Shown here: positions 1-13,000 of the stretch, in pieces
Layout of the letters: each line of letters begins with the position of its first letter
Position numbering within the stretch: the first letter of the stretch is position 1
DNA from: Zygaena filipendulae
Lineage: Eukaryota; Arthropoda; Insecta; Lepidoptera; Zygaenidae
Length of the DNA: 64,000 nucleotides
Reading direction: 5' to 3'
Assembly: GCA_907165275.2 (NCBI GenBank)
Contig: OU015655.1
Span: 14,210,501 to 14,274,500 of the forward strand
Program-made: the position numbers and the translations under genes
Notes under the pieces: model-generated
Databases searched by the model: none
What the model was told of the DNA's origin: nothing
The model's input: only the letters and a program-made list of their open reading frames with translations

Positions 1-210
1 ACGTCACTCGTTGGCGGTGGTGTTCAGTCCGCAGCAGCAATATGTGGGTAAACAATTTGTCAGCCGTTGAACTGTATTTACTATTGCAATTAGATTCTCA
101 ATGATTGTCAAAAGTCCAAGAAGTAGTGTCGCGTCGTTATAAAAATAATAATATGGTTTCCTCGAAAACACCTTCGACATTATTTACTATGTCCATAATT
201 ATGTTTATCT

Positions 211-514
211 ATACTATAATAAAAGTGTAGAATCCGCGATTCTGTACATTAAATATCTTTAACAAAAACTGACAGGGACGATAAACGAAGAGTAACCAAC
301 CACAAAAAAAGGGTTTTTTAAAATCTTTTCTGTCTCTCTGTCTGTCTGTTCGCGATAATCTCCGAATCTACGTAACGGATTGTCATGTGGTTTTCACAGG
401 TAGATTAAGCTTAGGCTGGAGCTACATATAGGCTTTGTTTCATTGAAATCTGATGTCGGGAAAAAAGTTGTTGAATAAATCCTTTCGCGCGGGTGAAACC
501 GCGGGGCACAGCTA
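211..514 (+). mobile_element. Helitron-like element, subfamily with GTAACCAACCAC core
   Basis: Ends GGGTGAAACCGCGGGGCACA then GCTAT. Internal AGAGTAACCAACCACAAAAA and CGATAATCTCCGAATCTAC. Shares sequence with 2836-3146 and 30858-31154. Confidence 0.75.
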
Positions 515-698
515 TTAAATACATATATACGTTTTGTCCATTCTGTCTTTTCTGTAACTATATCTAGCCTTTTTCGCTGCTGTTTCATTTGCGTCCATTT
601 TAGAATTTCCTGATGAAATTACCGTACCTACCTACTTACGCAACGCAAATGACTTTTTATATAAATAGTCCTATAATACTTACATATTTATAATTTCA

Positions 699-1154
699 CT
701 AGAGGTGCCCTGCGGTTACACCCACGTGAGTTTCTGAATTCCCACAAGAATTCCAAAGTAGCCTGATTTACTGATTATAACTTGAGCTAATTCCCGAAAG
801 TCCCGTCCAAATAGGTCCAACCGTTTCGGAAGGAGCTCCAAACTTCTATAATAACAAGCTTGCCCAGAAAATAACTGGGTTAAAAAGTATCTACCATAAG
901 GCTTTTTCTATACACCTGACAACCAGAATGCAAAATTTCATGATGATCGCTTGAGTAATTAGTTATAGCTATTCCATACGCGGTTTCACCCGCGTTAATT
1001 TCGGAGTTCCCGTGGGAATTCCGGTTTACAATATCACCTATGTTACTCAAGGATAGATAATATAGCTTTCTAATGGTGAAAGAATTTTTGAAATCGGTCC
1101 AGACAAACAAACAAACAAAATATCAAATCTTTCCTCTTTATAATATTAGTATAG
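699..1154 (-). mobile_element. Helitron-like element pair, reverse
   Basis: CTAGAGGTGCCCTGCGGTTA at the left (3' end inverted); a second 3' hairpin (CGCGGTTTCACCCGCG) lies at 980 and the 5' end (ATAATATTAGTATA) at 1154. Confidence 0.7.
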
Positions 1155-1762
1155 ATTACCAGATAAGTATGGGGTTAGTGGAAAAGGGGGTACAAAGCCA
1201 AGACGGTCACTTTAAAGTATGCTGACGCCTGTTAACGTAGGTAATGTTTTTATTATAAAATAACTAAATAGGTATAAATAGGTGTCTTTTTACCTAGCCA
1301 TAAAATCTACCAGTCACTACTAAAAAGGCGGCTACATTCTTTAAGGCCAGGCTATTAGATAAACTGGACCTCGAAATATTTATTTGGAAAAAAATTCTTT
1401 GTAATGGAAATGCTTCAGGCTTAGCACTCTCTTTTCATATAATGTTATGTATTATTCATATGTAAAATAAAGAAATAAAATTCGGCACTGTCAGTCCCAC
1501 ATATTAATATAATATCATTTAATGCATAAAGAAATCTTATAATATGTTACGCTTTTTATTGATAGCACTGAAAAAATAAATTTATAGTGTCATTATTATT
1601 ATTATTATATATATATTATGGTAATATATAATATAATATTTTTAACATTTCGTTTGGGTCACAGCTCTCATCAGCTTTGTTGATACATTTCTGACTTTCC
1701 TTGTTAAGTTATAAGAAGATAATAGTAACGTTTATTATTATCAATACAATCTATACATATAA

Positions 1763-1960
1763 AATGCTTTGTCCTGAATGACCATTGAATGACTGATGGA
1801 TCAACGCACAGCCTAAGCCGCTGGTCGTAGAGACCTGAAACTTGGAGGGTGTGTTTTTTGTATGAAGTAGGCATCCCATAAGAAAGGATTTTTTGAAATT
1901 CCATTCCCAAGGGGATGAAAAGGGGTTGCAAAGTTTGTTCCGGGGTAAATACATAATTAC
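1763..1960 (+). mobile_element. Helitron-like fragment, subfamily with GATCAACGCACAGCC
   Basis: TTTGTCCTGAATGACC to CCCAAGGGGATGAAAAGGGG; inverted counterparts at 11850-12052 and 42962-43199. Confidence 0.6.
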
Positions 1961-1985
1961 CACCCAAATAATTGAAGTTGCACAT

Positions 1986-2228
1986 TTACCGCCGCACTCA
2001 GAGTCGACTTTAATGATTACTTAGTTAAGTATAGATTTTTAAAACAAAACTGCCGCAATCAGACAACTTTAATAAATTAATTTTAATTTGCATTTAACTA
2101 ATTAAGTTAAATCTCATTAAATGCCAATTAACATTAATTTACAGAACGTCTCTGATTGCGACAGTTTTGTTTTAAAAATCTATACTTAACTAAGTAATCA
2201 TTAAAGTCGACTCTGAGTGCGGCCGTAA
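1986..2228. mobile_element. Foldback MITE family A, copy 1
   Basis: The element is almost entirely two inverted arms: GCCGCACTCAGAGTCGACTT at 1991 returns as its reverse complement ending at 2224, and the pairing continues through TTTAAAACAAAACTG for about 70 bp. No coding capacity. Near-identical to the copy at 10795. Confidence 0.92.
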
Positions 2229-2835
2229 GTATTCTAAGGGAACCTTGAAGTAGGTAATACTTATTAATACTGTACCTCATAATTATCTAATTAAATGTAG
2301 GTATTAAATTGAAAATAAATATATAGATATACAGTTTTTAACCGTATACAAATCAAAGTACTGACGTTAAGACTAGAGTTTTCACTTAGGTATACTTCAT
2401 ATTGTAGTAGAGTTGCAAACGCTCTTTTGTGTGAACACAATAATGATATTATAAGAATACTTTTCGATTAGATTATTAGCAATGGTAAGAAAATAATATC
2501 GTACAATATATAATTAGTTGGCATAAAACATAATTAACATTTCATTGAAGTTACCTTCTATAAAAAAAATCTTCTAATGAAAATTTCGTGAAGAGTCTGA
2601 TCAGCTTCGGGACTTATTGATTTTTTTATTTTACTTAATATATATTGTGTATTATTGTGCCCATTACGCATCGTTCGTTCAAACTTAGGTACTGAGGGGC
2701 TATGTAACTTTTATTTCTATCATTTTTCGGTTGCTGTTACCTACAATATCAAGCAATCAACCAAAATGATCATACTTCAAAAGGTTGAAGCTGCATAATC
2801 ATAAGAAACATTTTAATCACAAAATCGATAACTGA

Positions 2836-3146
2836 CTAGCTGTGCTCCGCGGTTTCACCGGTTTCAAAAGTTTTTATGTAACAGCTTTTTTTCCCGACAT
2901 CCTATTTTAATGAAACAAAGCCTAAATGTAGCTCCAGGCTAAGCTTAATCTTTCTATGAAAACCACATGATAATTGGTTCAGTAGATGCAGAGATTAACG
3001 CGAACAGACAGACAGACAGACAGAAAAGAATTTTAAAAACATTTTTTTTGGGCTTTGTTACTCTTCTTTTATCACCCATCTCATTTTTAGGTAAAAATAT
3101 TCAATGTACAGAATTGCGGATTCTACTCTTTTATTATAGTATAGAT
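2836..3146 (-). mobile_element. Helitron-like element, GTAACCAACCAC subfamily, reverse
   Basis: CTAGCTGTGCTCCGCGGTTT at the left, TATTATAGTATAGATT at the right; contains (GACA)n at 3005-3022. Downstream of Aplip1. Confidence 0.78.
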
Positions 3147-4590
3147 TGAAGCTGAAATATTATGATAGCAACAAAAGTTACATAATTACCCTGCTATGAA
3201 TAGGTCAGTATCTTTCAATAGATAGTTGATAGTTGATGGAAACTGGATTGATATTTTATTGAAGGCGATCCATTTTATCATTCAATAATTTTATCCATAA
3301 TTTAATATGATTAAAAACAACACCTTTCCTATCAAATATCACAGTTTAAGAGATTCAATAAAAAAAAATCCTTTTTAAAGATGAGTATTGAGTAGATCTT
3401 TTTCACACATCGATGTTTTAATGGCTTGTACACTTTTTTAACACTCTAGGTAAGTATGTTAATGTAAAAAATATACATACCTACCTACAGCCGAACATAT
3501 AAATTGTGTCAAATAAAGTTTTTTTTCAATTTCAACCCCCTCCTTTTTTGAAGCCGGTTAAAAACTGACAAAAATATTGCTTATAAAATTAAAAATTTCA
3601 TTTCATTGGATTTTTGAATTGCTGTGCGCTATAGTCTGTGGTCCAGCGCGGTTGGTTACAGCTTATTTATATTTAATTTATATTTTAATATAATATTTAA
3701 ATACACATTTTACTAATGCATATTTCGTTATGGCTTTACATATTGTTACGTAATTTTAACTTTTATAACTTTTTATATAAACAAATAAAATTCCTGAATA
3801 TTTATGATCCTTGAGGAAATTCGGAATGTCCAAAAACGAAATTGGTTTGTAAGGAAGCAGCCAGCCATTGCAAAGAGAACGATTTCAAAGGATATAGATA
3901 CATTTTTAATTTCGTAAAAATTTACATTGAGCTGAATGTAGCATAAATTTTGCTATATTTTATTGATCTGCTTTTCACCTAGCCACTAAAATAGCAACAT
4001 GCTTAAGTAGGTAATTACGTCCGTTTGTTGAATTTTTAGATAGATTAATTATTATTAGTGGTCAATTGTAATTTCTCCAATAACATCTGTTTTCATGTTG
4101 TATTTAACTAAACATAATTATAAATACAAAAAAATACACTAGACCTTTTTCTTATGTATTTGTACATTAAGTAATTTACGCAGACATAGCTATCAAATAA
4201 TTAAAGAATGTTTTTCCCTTTGACCTTTGACTTTTAAATAAGGACCATTTTAAGACAAGTAAGTATGTAGGTTCTTATTATGTCAAAGTTGTAACACAAT
4301 TCAGAAATTGACAGATACTCTTCTCGTAGTGAAAAACGTAGATAGAAATTAGGTATTACTGATGTTTTGTTTAAGTTTGATTATTCGGTAGTTACTTAGT
4401 TGTATACTTATGTTATTTATAACAATATAATTATCTCGCTCCAATGCGCAGAGCCTAAACAAGTTAGAAAAAGCCCAATAGATGTTTTAATGCTCTGTGC
4501 TTGAAATGACTGCAACGTAATATTACGAAGTATATAATACATGCGTATACCTACTTTGGATATTACACATAATTAGAGGTTCCTTGAAGC

Positions 4591-4663
4591 TCACTCTATG
4601 TAAATGTCCTCTATTGGATATGCTGTTTCTATGAATTTTTGGTAAAACCTCTGGAAAGCTCTC
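4591..4663 (-). CDS. Aplip1: Aplip1 exon 8 (kinesin-binding C terminus)
   Basis: This 73-nt exon is easy to miss: it completes Gly412 and adds 23 residues, [10 protein letters not shown] then [13 protein letters not shown], then TGA. The end matches the kinesin light chain-binding tail of JIP1 proteins. A TTTTTACAG acceptor precedes it. Likely 3' UTR runs to lower coordinates; one candidate polyadenylation signal (TTTATT on the plus strand, AATAAA on the minus) is at 3957-3962. Confidence 0.93.
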
Positions 4664-7600
4664 CTGTAAAAATAAAAATTCAATTTTATATTTAATATTA
4701 TTTAAAATACCCATTAATGGATTGCTTTTGTCCCTTCGCATACTTATTTTACTTCATAATTTAGACTTTCGCATATAATCCATTCAGCTAGTTTCGAGTA
4801 AAATAAATTTATATCGGTCAGCATATTTGTGAGGTTTGAAATTGCAAGCCAGGGTGCTACCTATAATATGCACAATCCTCCTCAAAGTGCATGGAGAACA
4901 CAAGATATAAACGTCACATATCTTCTTGCGCACATAAAAAATCGCCACTGCAAAAATTACCTATTGTCCCATACAACACCATAAAATACAACAAATACAC
5001 TTTTAACCAATTTTTCGACGTGAAAATAGGTGATGTAATCTTGGATTTCCGCCAAAACTCCCCAAGCATACTTTTTAGATATTCATGCATCTGCTTCAAA
5101 AACTAATCTACTAAAACCTAATGAATAACGATAACATCTTTCAACCAACAGATCTCCTAATCCTACACAAGTTAATATATACCCCATTTCCCCATTAAAT
5201 TCCACATTAAATGCGTGTACCTAAAATACACAGGATAGCAGAAAACTGTGTTCTTCCCACAGATTCTGTCCCAGGATCAAACCCAGGACCTCACCGTGGG
5301 TACTGGGTATAGCTAAGAGTTCTCTGTTTCAAAACCGAGAGTATTGGAAATACGTAGCGCAAAACCGCGGTGGTCGTTGAGATCTTAGGTTTAGGCTAAG
5401 AGTCTGATGAGACCTGATAGCTGATATGATGAAGATTGTTACCTCAGAGAAAATTAACTAGAGACCTTTGCAACTCTGGTGCAGGCGCCACAGTTGCCAA
5501 GTAAGTAAGAGCGAACTCTCGTTTTCCCTAAATTGTCTTTGCTGGCCATTTTAACTATAGGTAGGTATTATTTTCCACAATATTCTCAAACAGTGAGTTA
5601 TAGAAAAAAGTAATCGAATGGCGTTAAAATATTTATTTACGTTAGCGAATAGGTATTTTTGGTATAGCTTTGTGTACGGTAATCAGCCGGCGACACTAGT
5701 TTTCATACCTACTAAACTAAGTTGATGTCCCTTCGCTGTGATTATTACCGTTTATCTCTGTGATTATCATTCAGGTACCATAGTCCTTACCCTACAGCTT
5801 CGGCGACGGGCCTGGTGGATTCCTGACCACGGAACACGTGGCAGGCGAACCGCTGCAACGTCGGGTGCTTGGTGATGAAGCCGAGGTATCTGTGGTCGCG
5901 CGGGTGGAACGCGCAGAACGAAACGTTCTTCAGCGAATAGAAGTAATCGATGCACGGCTCGTTCGGACCTCGCTGTGGAAAAATAAACGAAGTAACATTT
6001 AAGGCTCGTGGTGTCGCCAACGACCTTGGGCGTTGAGGCGTGGCCTAATTTTCTCGCCCCCGCTACCCGCACCCAAACATCGCGCGATAATGTACGTAGG
6101 GTCAGTGGAACAGTTATCGGCACTCCATCAAATCTATCATTATTTCAATTGATATTACATTGAGTCATGCAAATATTTTTATATCGTATTTTTTATGTTT
6201 TATTTTAATACTTTAATAATGAAGGTAAATAATTATTGATGTTTATTTTTATTATATTGTAATTTTACTATAAAGGATTAATGATATCAAATTCGTAGTT
6301 AAATAGGTAGTTAAATTAATTTATTATTTTACAATTTAGTACTTATTTAGTACAATTTAGTACCTATACACAAATTGATTTTTTTCTTTTCACATATTTA
6401 GTGTACCTATTTGGTACCTTTAGGTACCGAATTTATTTTTAATTTATATCGTCCCAGAAAAAAAGTAGTAGACTAATCAAAATTTTCGCCGTAAGAAAAC
6501 ATATTTGCTGTAAGTAACAAAACACCAACTTTTCACCAGAAACATTTTTTTTATAAAATTGAAAATAAAGCAACTTTTTAACAAGAACTGACAGAATTGT
6601 GATTTTTTTTGTACATAGTTTTGTTAAGTTAAGGGTGCGCTCCGCCAGATTATGCAGCTCTTATCCGATAGAGGCCGCGGACGGCGCCATAAAAGAGTTT
6701 TCTCAATTTACAGAGAATCACAAGGTTAAAAAATAGATTTTGATGATGGCTGCGAGAGAATGAGTGTTTAATACATCTTTAATTTAAAATTTTTTTATGG
6801 CTTTACGCGCATTATTATCCTTTAACTACACGAAAATATCGAATAACTGGCCGAAACGTAGTCACACACACATGCAAATCGATTAATACTAGACGATTAG
6901 GATTCGTAATTTGGCTACCTCAACAAGAGTCTCGGTGGTGTGCGTCTTTTTTTGTAAACTATGAATCGTGAAAATCTTGTGTTCAAACCTTAAATTTCGA
7001 TTCCACTTTTTGACCACGTGATCACATAGATATGACGAAAACATGAAGTTTGAGTACCAACACGATGGGTCTGTAACTTGTAGTTTCCGAGATACAGGCT
7101 ATCGAAGATTTGATCTCGTGATCACATAGATATCACGAAAACATGAAGTTTGAGTACCAACACGATGGGTCTGTAACTTGTAGTTTCCGAGATATAGCCT
7201 ATCGAATATTTGACCACGTGATCACATAGATATGACGAAAACATGAAGTTCGAGTACCAACACGACGGGTCTGTAACTTGTATTTTCCGAGATATAGGCT
7301 ATCTAACATTAGATCACGTGATCACATAGATATGACGAAAACATGAAGTTTGAGTACCAACACGATGGGTCTGTAACTTGTAGTTTCCGAGATATAGGCT
7401 ATCGAAAATTTGACCACGTGATCACATAGATATGACGAAAACATGAATTTTGAGTACCAACACGATGGGTCTGTAACTTGTAGATTCCGAGATACAGGCT
7501 ATCGAAAATTTGACCACGTGATCACATAGATATGACGAAAACATGAAGTTTGAGTACCAACACGATGGGTTTGTAACTTGTAGTTTCCGAGATATAGGCT

Positions 7601-9980
7601 ATCGAAAATTTGACCACGTGATCACATAGATATGACGAAAACATGAAGTTTGAGTACCAACACGATGGGTCTGTAACTTGTAGTTTCCGAGATACAGGCT
7701 ATCGAAGATTTGATCACGTGATCACATAGATATCACGAAAACATGAAGTTTGAGTACCAACACGATGGGTCTGTAACTTGTAGTTTCCGAGATATAGCTT
7801 GTTGAAAATTTGACCATGTGATCACATAGATATCACGAAAACATGAAGTTTGAGTACCAACACGATGGGTCTGTAACTTGTAGTTTCCGAGATATAGGTT
7901 ATTGGAAATTTGACCACGTGATCACATAGATATCACGAAAACATGACGTTTGAGTACCAACACGATGGGTCTGTAACTTGTAGTTCCGAAACTATATCTC
8001 GGAACACACGTTGCATCACGTGGTCACATAAGACACAATAAAAATATTATTTTCATTGCATCGGAGAATTTGGAGATAAACGCTGAATTTTATCACCCCA
8101 GGCCGAGATACAACCTTTCGAAAATATGGTCTCTCTCTTTTACTCATCGTGAAAACAAGAAAGAGATAGCAAGAATTTATTCAACACAAAAATATAAAAT
8201 ACTTTTACCCGTAAGTTACGTTATACCTCATCGTACGTGACGCAGAACCAAAACGTCTTTTCCAACTTTCCACAAGTTATTTGTATTCGCTTCGGCTACT
8301 AATAGGTACCTACTACATCAGTAATAGGTATATTTTCAAATACAATTCTAAATTATCTTGGTAGGCAAAATTGTCAAAACTCACGGCACAACGCCGCGCC
8401 ACCTTGTGATCCTTTTGGAATTCACTACAAACTACTGCATTCGGGGGACTTGTCAGTCTACAGCCTAACTACAGCTGTTTATAGACCGGGCCGCCATTTT
8501 CGTACACTTATAAGTGTATTCGTTCTCTCACACAAGCAAAGGTTCGACCGAAATTTAATTCATTTTGAAATGATTGTAATTATGTTATTTCTTCACTATA
8601 ATATGCAAAGATTTTGGGCTGTGCGTTATCGTAACAAGTAGTAGTATTTTATTAAATGAAGTCTAATAAATAAAAACAGGCGGAATGCCTTTAATATAGC
8701 TACGGCAGTTTGTATGAAAACTAGACCTTTAGACCCACCTTAATGTTAGTTGCAATTAAAATATTTTCACTAAAGTTACAAGGAAACAGGTTTTACTACT
8801 TACAGCATTCTTCGATTTGTATGCAGATAGAAAATTGCTGTATATTTTCCGATATCTAAAATGCTGTAGCTGTATATTTTTATTTTTATTAATTTATTGA
8901 TTAATTTAGTAAAAGAAAGTAATAAAACAAAAATGTGTTTATAAAATTGCCTTTTGTTACAAAAAAATACAATGAACCAATAATTAAAATTCAGTGAAGT
9001 CCAGTTGCCCAACTTTTTGCAGCTTTTTTTTTCGTGGCATTTTTGATGTCGCTACCTTATTTTGCTCACAAAATTAATTTGGCGTAACCAAGCGGATTGC
9101 GACAGCGCGACGCACAGCCTACCCGTTTGAATGCCAGCGCCAGACTGACTCCCGTCGCCCGCGCACGGACCCGCTCGTGACCATTTGTAGTGAATGTGGT
9201 ATAAAAAACATTTCGTCAAAACTATGTATTATTTTGGAACGATAAATGCTCAGTTTTAAGTTAAACAAGTTAGCAATCTTTTCCTGAAAGAATCGTGAAA
9301 TTATCACTTGTAGTTTAGAAGCAGTAGCGTATTTCAAGTTGAAAACAGCTTCATTTCAATGTTTTTTTTTGAATAGTATTTTGTAGACTACAATTTATTT
9401 AAATGCTCAGATTGAAGTTCATATATCAATCTTTAATATATGTTAATTCTGGAATCGTCAGTAGGCTAATTTATGAGCTTTAGGGCCTCAAAAATGATCG
9501 TTTCACGACTCCATGCGCCTTAAATCAATGCCATCAGGACAATCTATACTTACTAATATACACAACGGCACAATTAGCGGAACATAAAAAGGCACGGTAT
9601 AGAAATAATAACGTGTATATTAAAACAAATAATAATCAAAAAATGAAGTAACAAACAAATATACATCTTTTAACATCGACTATAAAAAGTTTTTGATTAA
9701 ATTTTATAATAGGTAATAATAAAAAAAAACACTTTTTTCCTCTATTTTGTGGGAACACAAACAATTTTGCAAATTAAAGTTAGGCATTATCTTAGCTGTA
9801 GGTATAGGTTGCCTGGAAGAAATTGCTTTTAAGCAATAAGGCCGCCCTTTGTTGCCTGTATTCCCCACCATGTATTTCATATTTCTGTTTCTGGTGACAA
9901 TAAAGAATATTTGTATGGTACTTATTGTATTTTTAACCGACTTCCAAAAAGGAGGAGGTTCTATGTTCGATTGTATGTAT

Positions 9981-10039
<59 letters not shown>

Positions 10040-13000
10040 ATGTTCACCGATTACTCGAAGACGGTTGGACCGATTTCGAAAATTTTTTTTTTGTTTGAAA
10101 GGGTTTACTCCCAATTAGGTCCCATTGCCACCAAGTCGGAATCTGATGATGGGATCTTGGAGAAATCGAGGGAACTCTTCAAAAATTATAGGCACACCTA
10201 TAGCGATTTGGGTATTTTTTATAGTAAATCGTTCATTTGCTTTTGGAAAGCAATATTTGAAGAAGTGGAACTGATGATGAAGACCACAGATGGTCATCGG
10301 AACTACTCAACAATAATACGTATTTCACGGGTTCCGATTGCAGCGATTTCGAAAATTGGTTTTTTGTTTGATAGGGGATACTCTCAAATTGATTCCATTG
10401 TCACCAAGTCGAGATCTGATGATGGGATCTTGGAGTAATCGAGGGAACTCTTCAAAAATTATAGGTACACCTATAGCGATTTTTGGATTGTTTATAGTAA
10501 ATCGTTTATTTGCTTTCGAAAAGTAAAATTTGAAGAAGTGGAACTGATGATGAAGACCACAGATGGTCATCAGAACTACTAAATAATAGGTATTTCACAG
10601 ATTAAGATTCGTTAACTTTAATATGGTTTCTAAACAATTTATGCACGTCACAATGTATATGGTGAAGTGGAACTGATGATGATGTACCAGGAGAACTCCT
10701 CAACAATTAACGTCCCTGCGTCGGGAAAAGCAATATTTTGTAAAAGGTGATGAGCAGTTGACATTAGGCTATTGTAACTTAGAGAAATTACGAACTAACC
10801 ACCGCACTCAGAGTCGACTTTAATGATTACTTAGTTAAGTATAGATTTTTAAAACAAAACTGCCGCAATGAGACAAGTTTCATAAATTAATGTTAATTGG
10901 CATTTAACTAATTAAGTTACATCTCATTAAATGCCAATTAACATTAATTTACTGAACGTCTCTGATTGCGGCAATTTTGGTTTTAAAAATCTATACATAC
11001 TTAATTAAGTAATCATTAAAGTCGACTCTGAGTGCGGCCGTTAGTCACTTAAAAGCGAGAAATAAACAAAATTTTAACAAAAAAATTAAAACCGACTTCC
11101 ATAAACACAAAACTAAAAAACTAAAAATAAAAAGCTAAAAATAACAACATACCGATTTAATCCAAAAGACAAAAACACACATAATATTCTTATTGATTTA
11201 TGCTACCACTAATCGGTATGAAGTCGGTGACAAGCCAAATATGAAGGGGGTAGATGGGCTAAGTCGACTCCCGCCACCAGCTCTTCGTGAGCAGGACAAC
11301 CCAAGTGGCCAGACACCAGCGGGCTTGTCACCGAATTCAAACCGATTAGTGGTAGCATAAATCAATAAGAATATTATGTGTTTTTGTCTTTTGGATTAAA
11401 TCGGTATGTTGTTATTTTTAGCTTTTTATTTTTAGTTTTTTAGTTTTGTGTTTATGGAAGTCGGTTTTAATTTTTTTGTTATTCTAAATGCGAATTTGAG
11501 TCTGTAACGCTTTCACACCGAACTTACTCATCTTAGAATTTTGCATAGGAACACGTTGTCAGAGGTACAGAAAAAAATATAGCAAAATGTTCACAATCGG
11601 CTTTTTATATAAGCTAGCTATATAATTACAAGGTTAACTCAACTCACCTCTGGTTTCGAACGGTCTACCATTCGCAGTCCTTGGTCCGAAACCTCGAGAA
11701 TGCACGGTTGTGTTCTCACTCCACCGTTGCATTCTCCCACTATTTTTTTGACAGCTTGACACACCACCCCCGTGCCTTTGTGTGCTAAAGTCTCAACGGA
11801 TCCCATGTAACTACAACAAAATTACTTGATCATTATATGTATACATAAACTAGCACCCGCGATAATTTCGGAATTTCCGTGGAATTGTTCCATACAAACT
11901 TTACCCTCCTTTTTACCCTTTAAGGGTAGAATTTTGGAAAATCCTTTCTTAGCGGATGCTTGCGTCATACAAAGAACACACCCTCCAAGTTTCAAATTTC
12001 TACGATGAGAGTTTTAGACTGTGCGTTGATCCGTCAGTCAGTCATTCAGGAAAAAACATCATTGGTCAACTAGGCTACTATATTATGGCCTCTTGATGTT
12101 GACCAATGATGCTTTTTCCTAGAGCTTTACCCAACCACCCGTGTCTATGTATTATTGTTTGTCCTTTCGCATAATTGGTTTTCTGGAACAGATCGCAACT
12201 ATGCGATAAGACCGCCATTTGCTCTCTCCTTTTTCTTTAGGTACTGTAACATTGTTATTTTATGTGCAATAAAGGATTAAATAAATAAATAGTATACAGA
12301 GATTGTGCACAAAAGCCTCAGAAGTTATAAATTAGTAACAAAAGTAGGTACAAGTTTGTCTTTCGAATAGTAAGTTGATTGAAAATCTGATTAAAGTTAA
12401 AACACGATTATGACAATTTTTTGATAGGAAGAAAATCCGGAGTAGTCCGTTATTATTGCAGAACCTGGAATTTCACTTACAATTAGATATATTAATAAGG
12501 TATCTTATCTTATCCTAATTGATGGCGTAGGCGGATAAAGCCTTGGTAGGTACTTTGATGCCTAGGATCTTATGTACCATACCCATCCTGTGATCCTCCC
12601 TCTACTCCCCGAAGACTGGGCAGCGAAGGCTAGTGTGCAGTGGAGGGGTAAAAATCTAAAGTCCTCTGGTTCTAGGTAAGCCGTCCCCAGAAGGCCCATT
12701 AATAAGGTATAATCACAAAGTTTGTTTTTGCGTTTTTTTCTTATTCATTTTTCACAGTCAAAAGGACATATCTACAGCTTTAATACGTACTACTAGTGTA
12801 ACGTTTACCATTTAATAATTATAAACAGAATCTCACCCTAATAAATATCGTTCTCTTTTGACTCTAGCGTTGGCTGAGTCGAAATCATTGTAGTCCATGT
12901 CAACAGCATACGCTGATGGAAAGATACCTTGTTGTCCTGTTCTTAAATTGACACCTGAAACATATTCCAACAATTAGTACTGGTGACGTCCCGCCACTTC

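Larger units (their letters stand above)
1..4590. other. Region downstream of Aplip1
   Basis: Contains the Helitron-like copies and MITE A listed separately; 3150-4590 is AT-rich, shows no recognisable repeat or exon, and probably includes the Aplip1 3' UTR. Confidence 0.6.

Noticed and set aside
4523..4741. 72-codon minus-strand ORF
   Set aside because: Shadow frame of the true Aplip1 last exon, which ends IEDIYIE in another frame.
7011..7990. CRISPR array
   Set aside because: The whole 100-bp unit is repeated, without variable spacers, in a eukaryotic intron.
9911..10438. 175-codon ORF
   Set aside because: Its core is poly-Phe from a T homopolymer and the rest is a tandem dispersed repeat.
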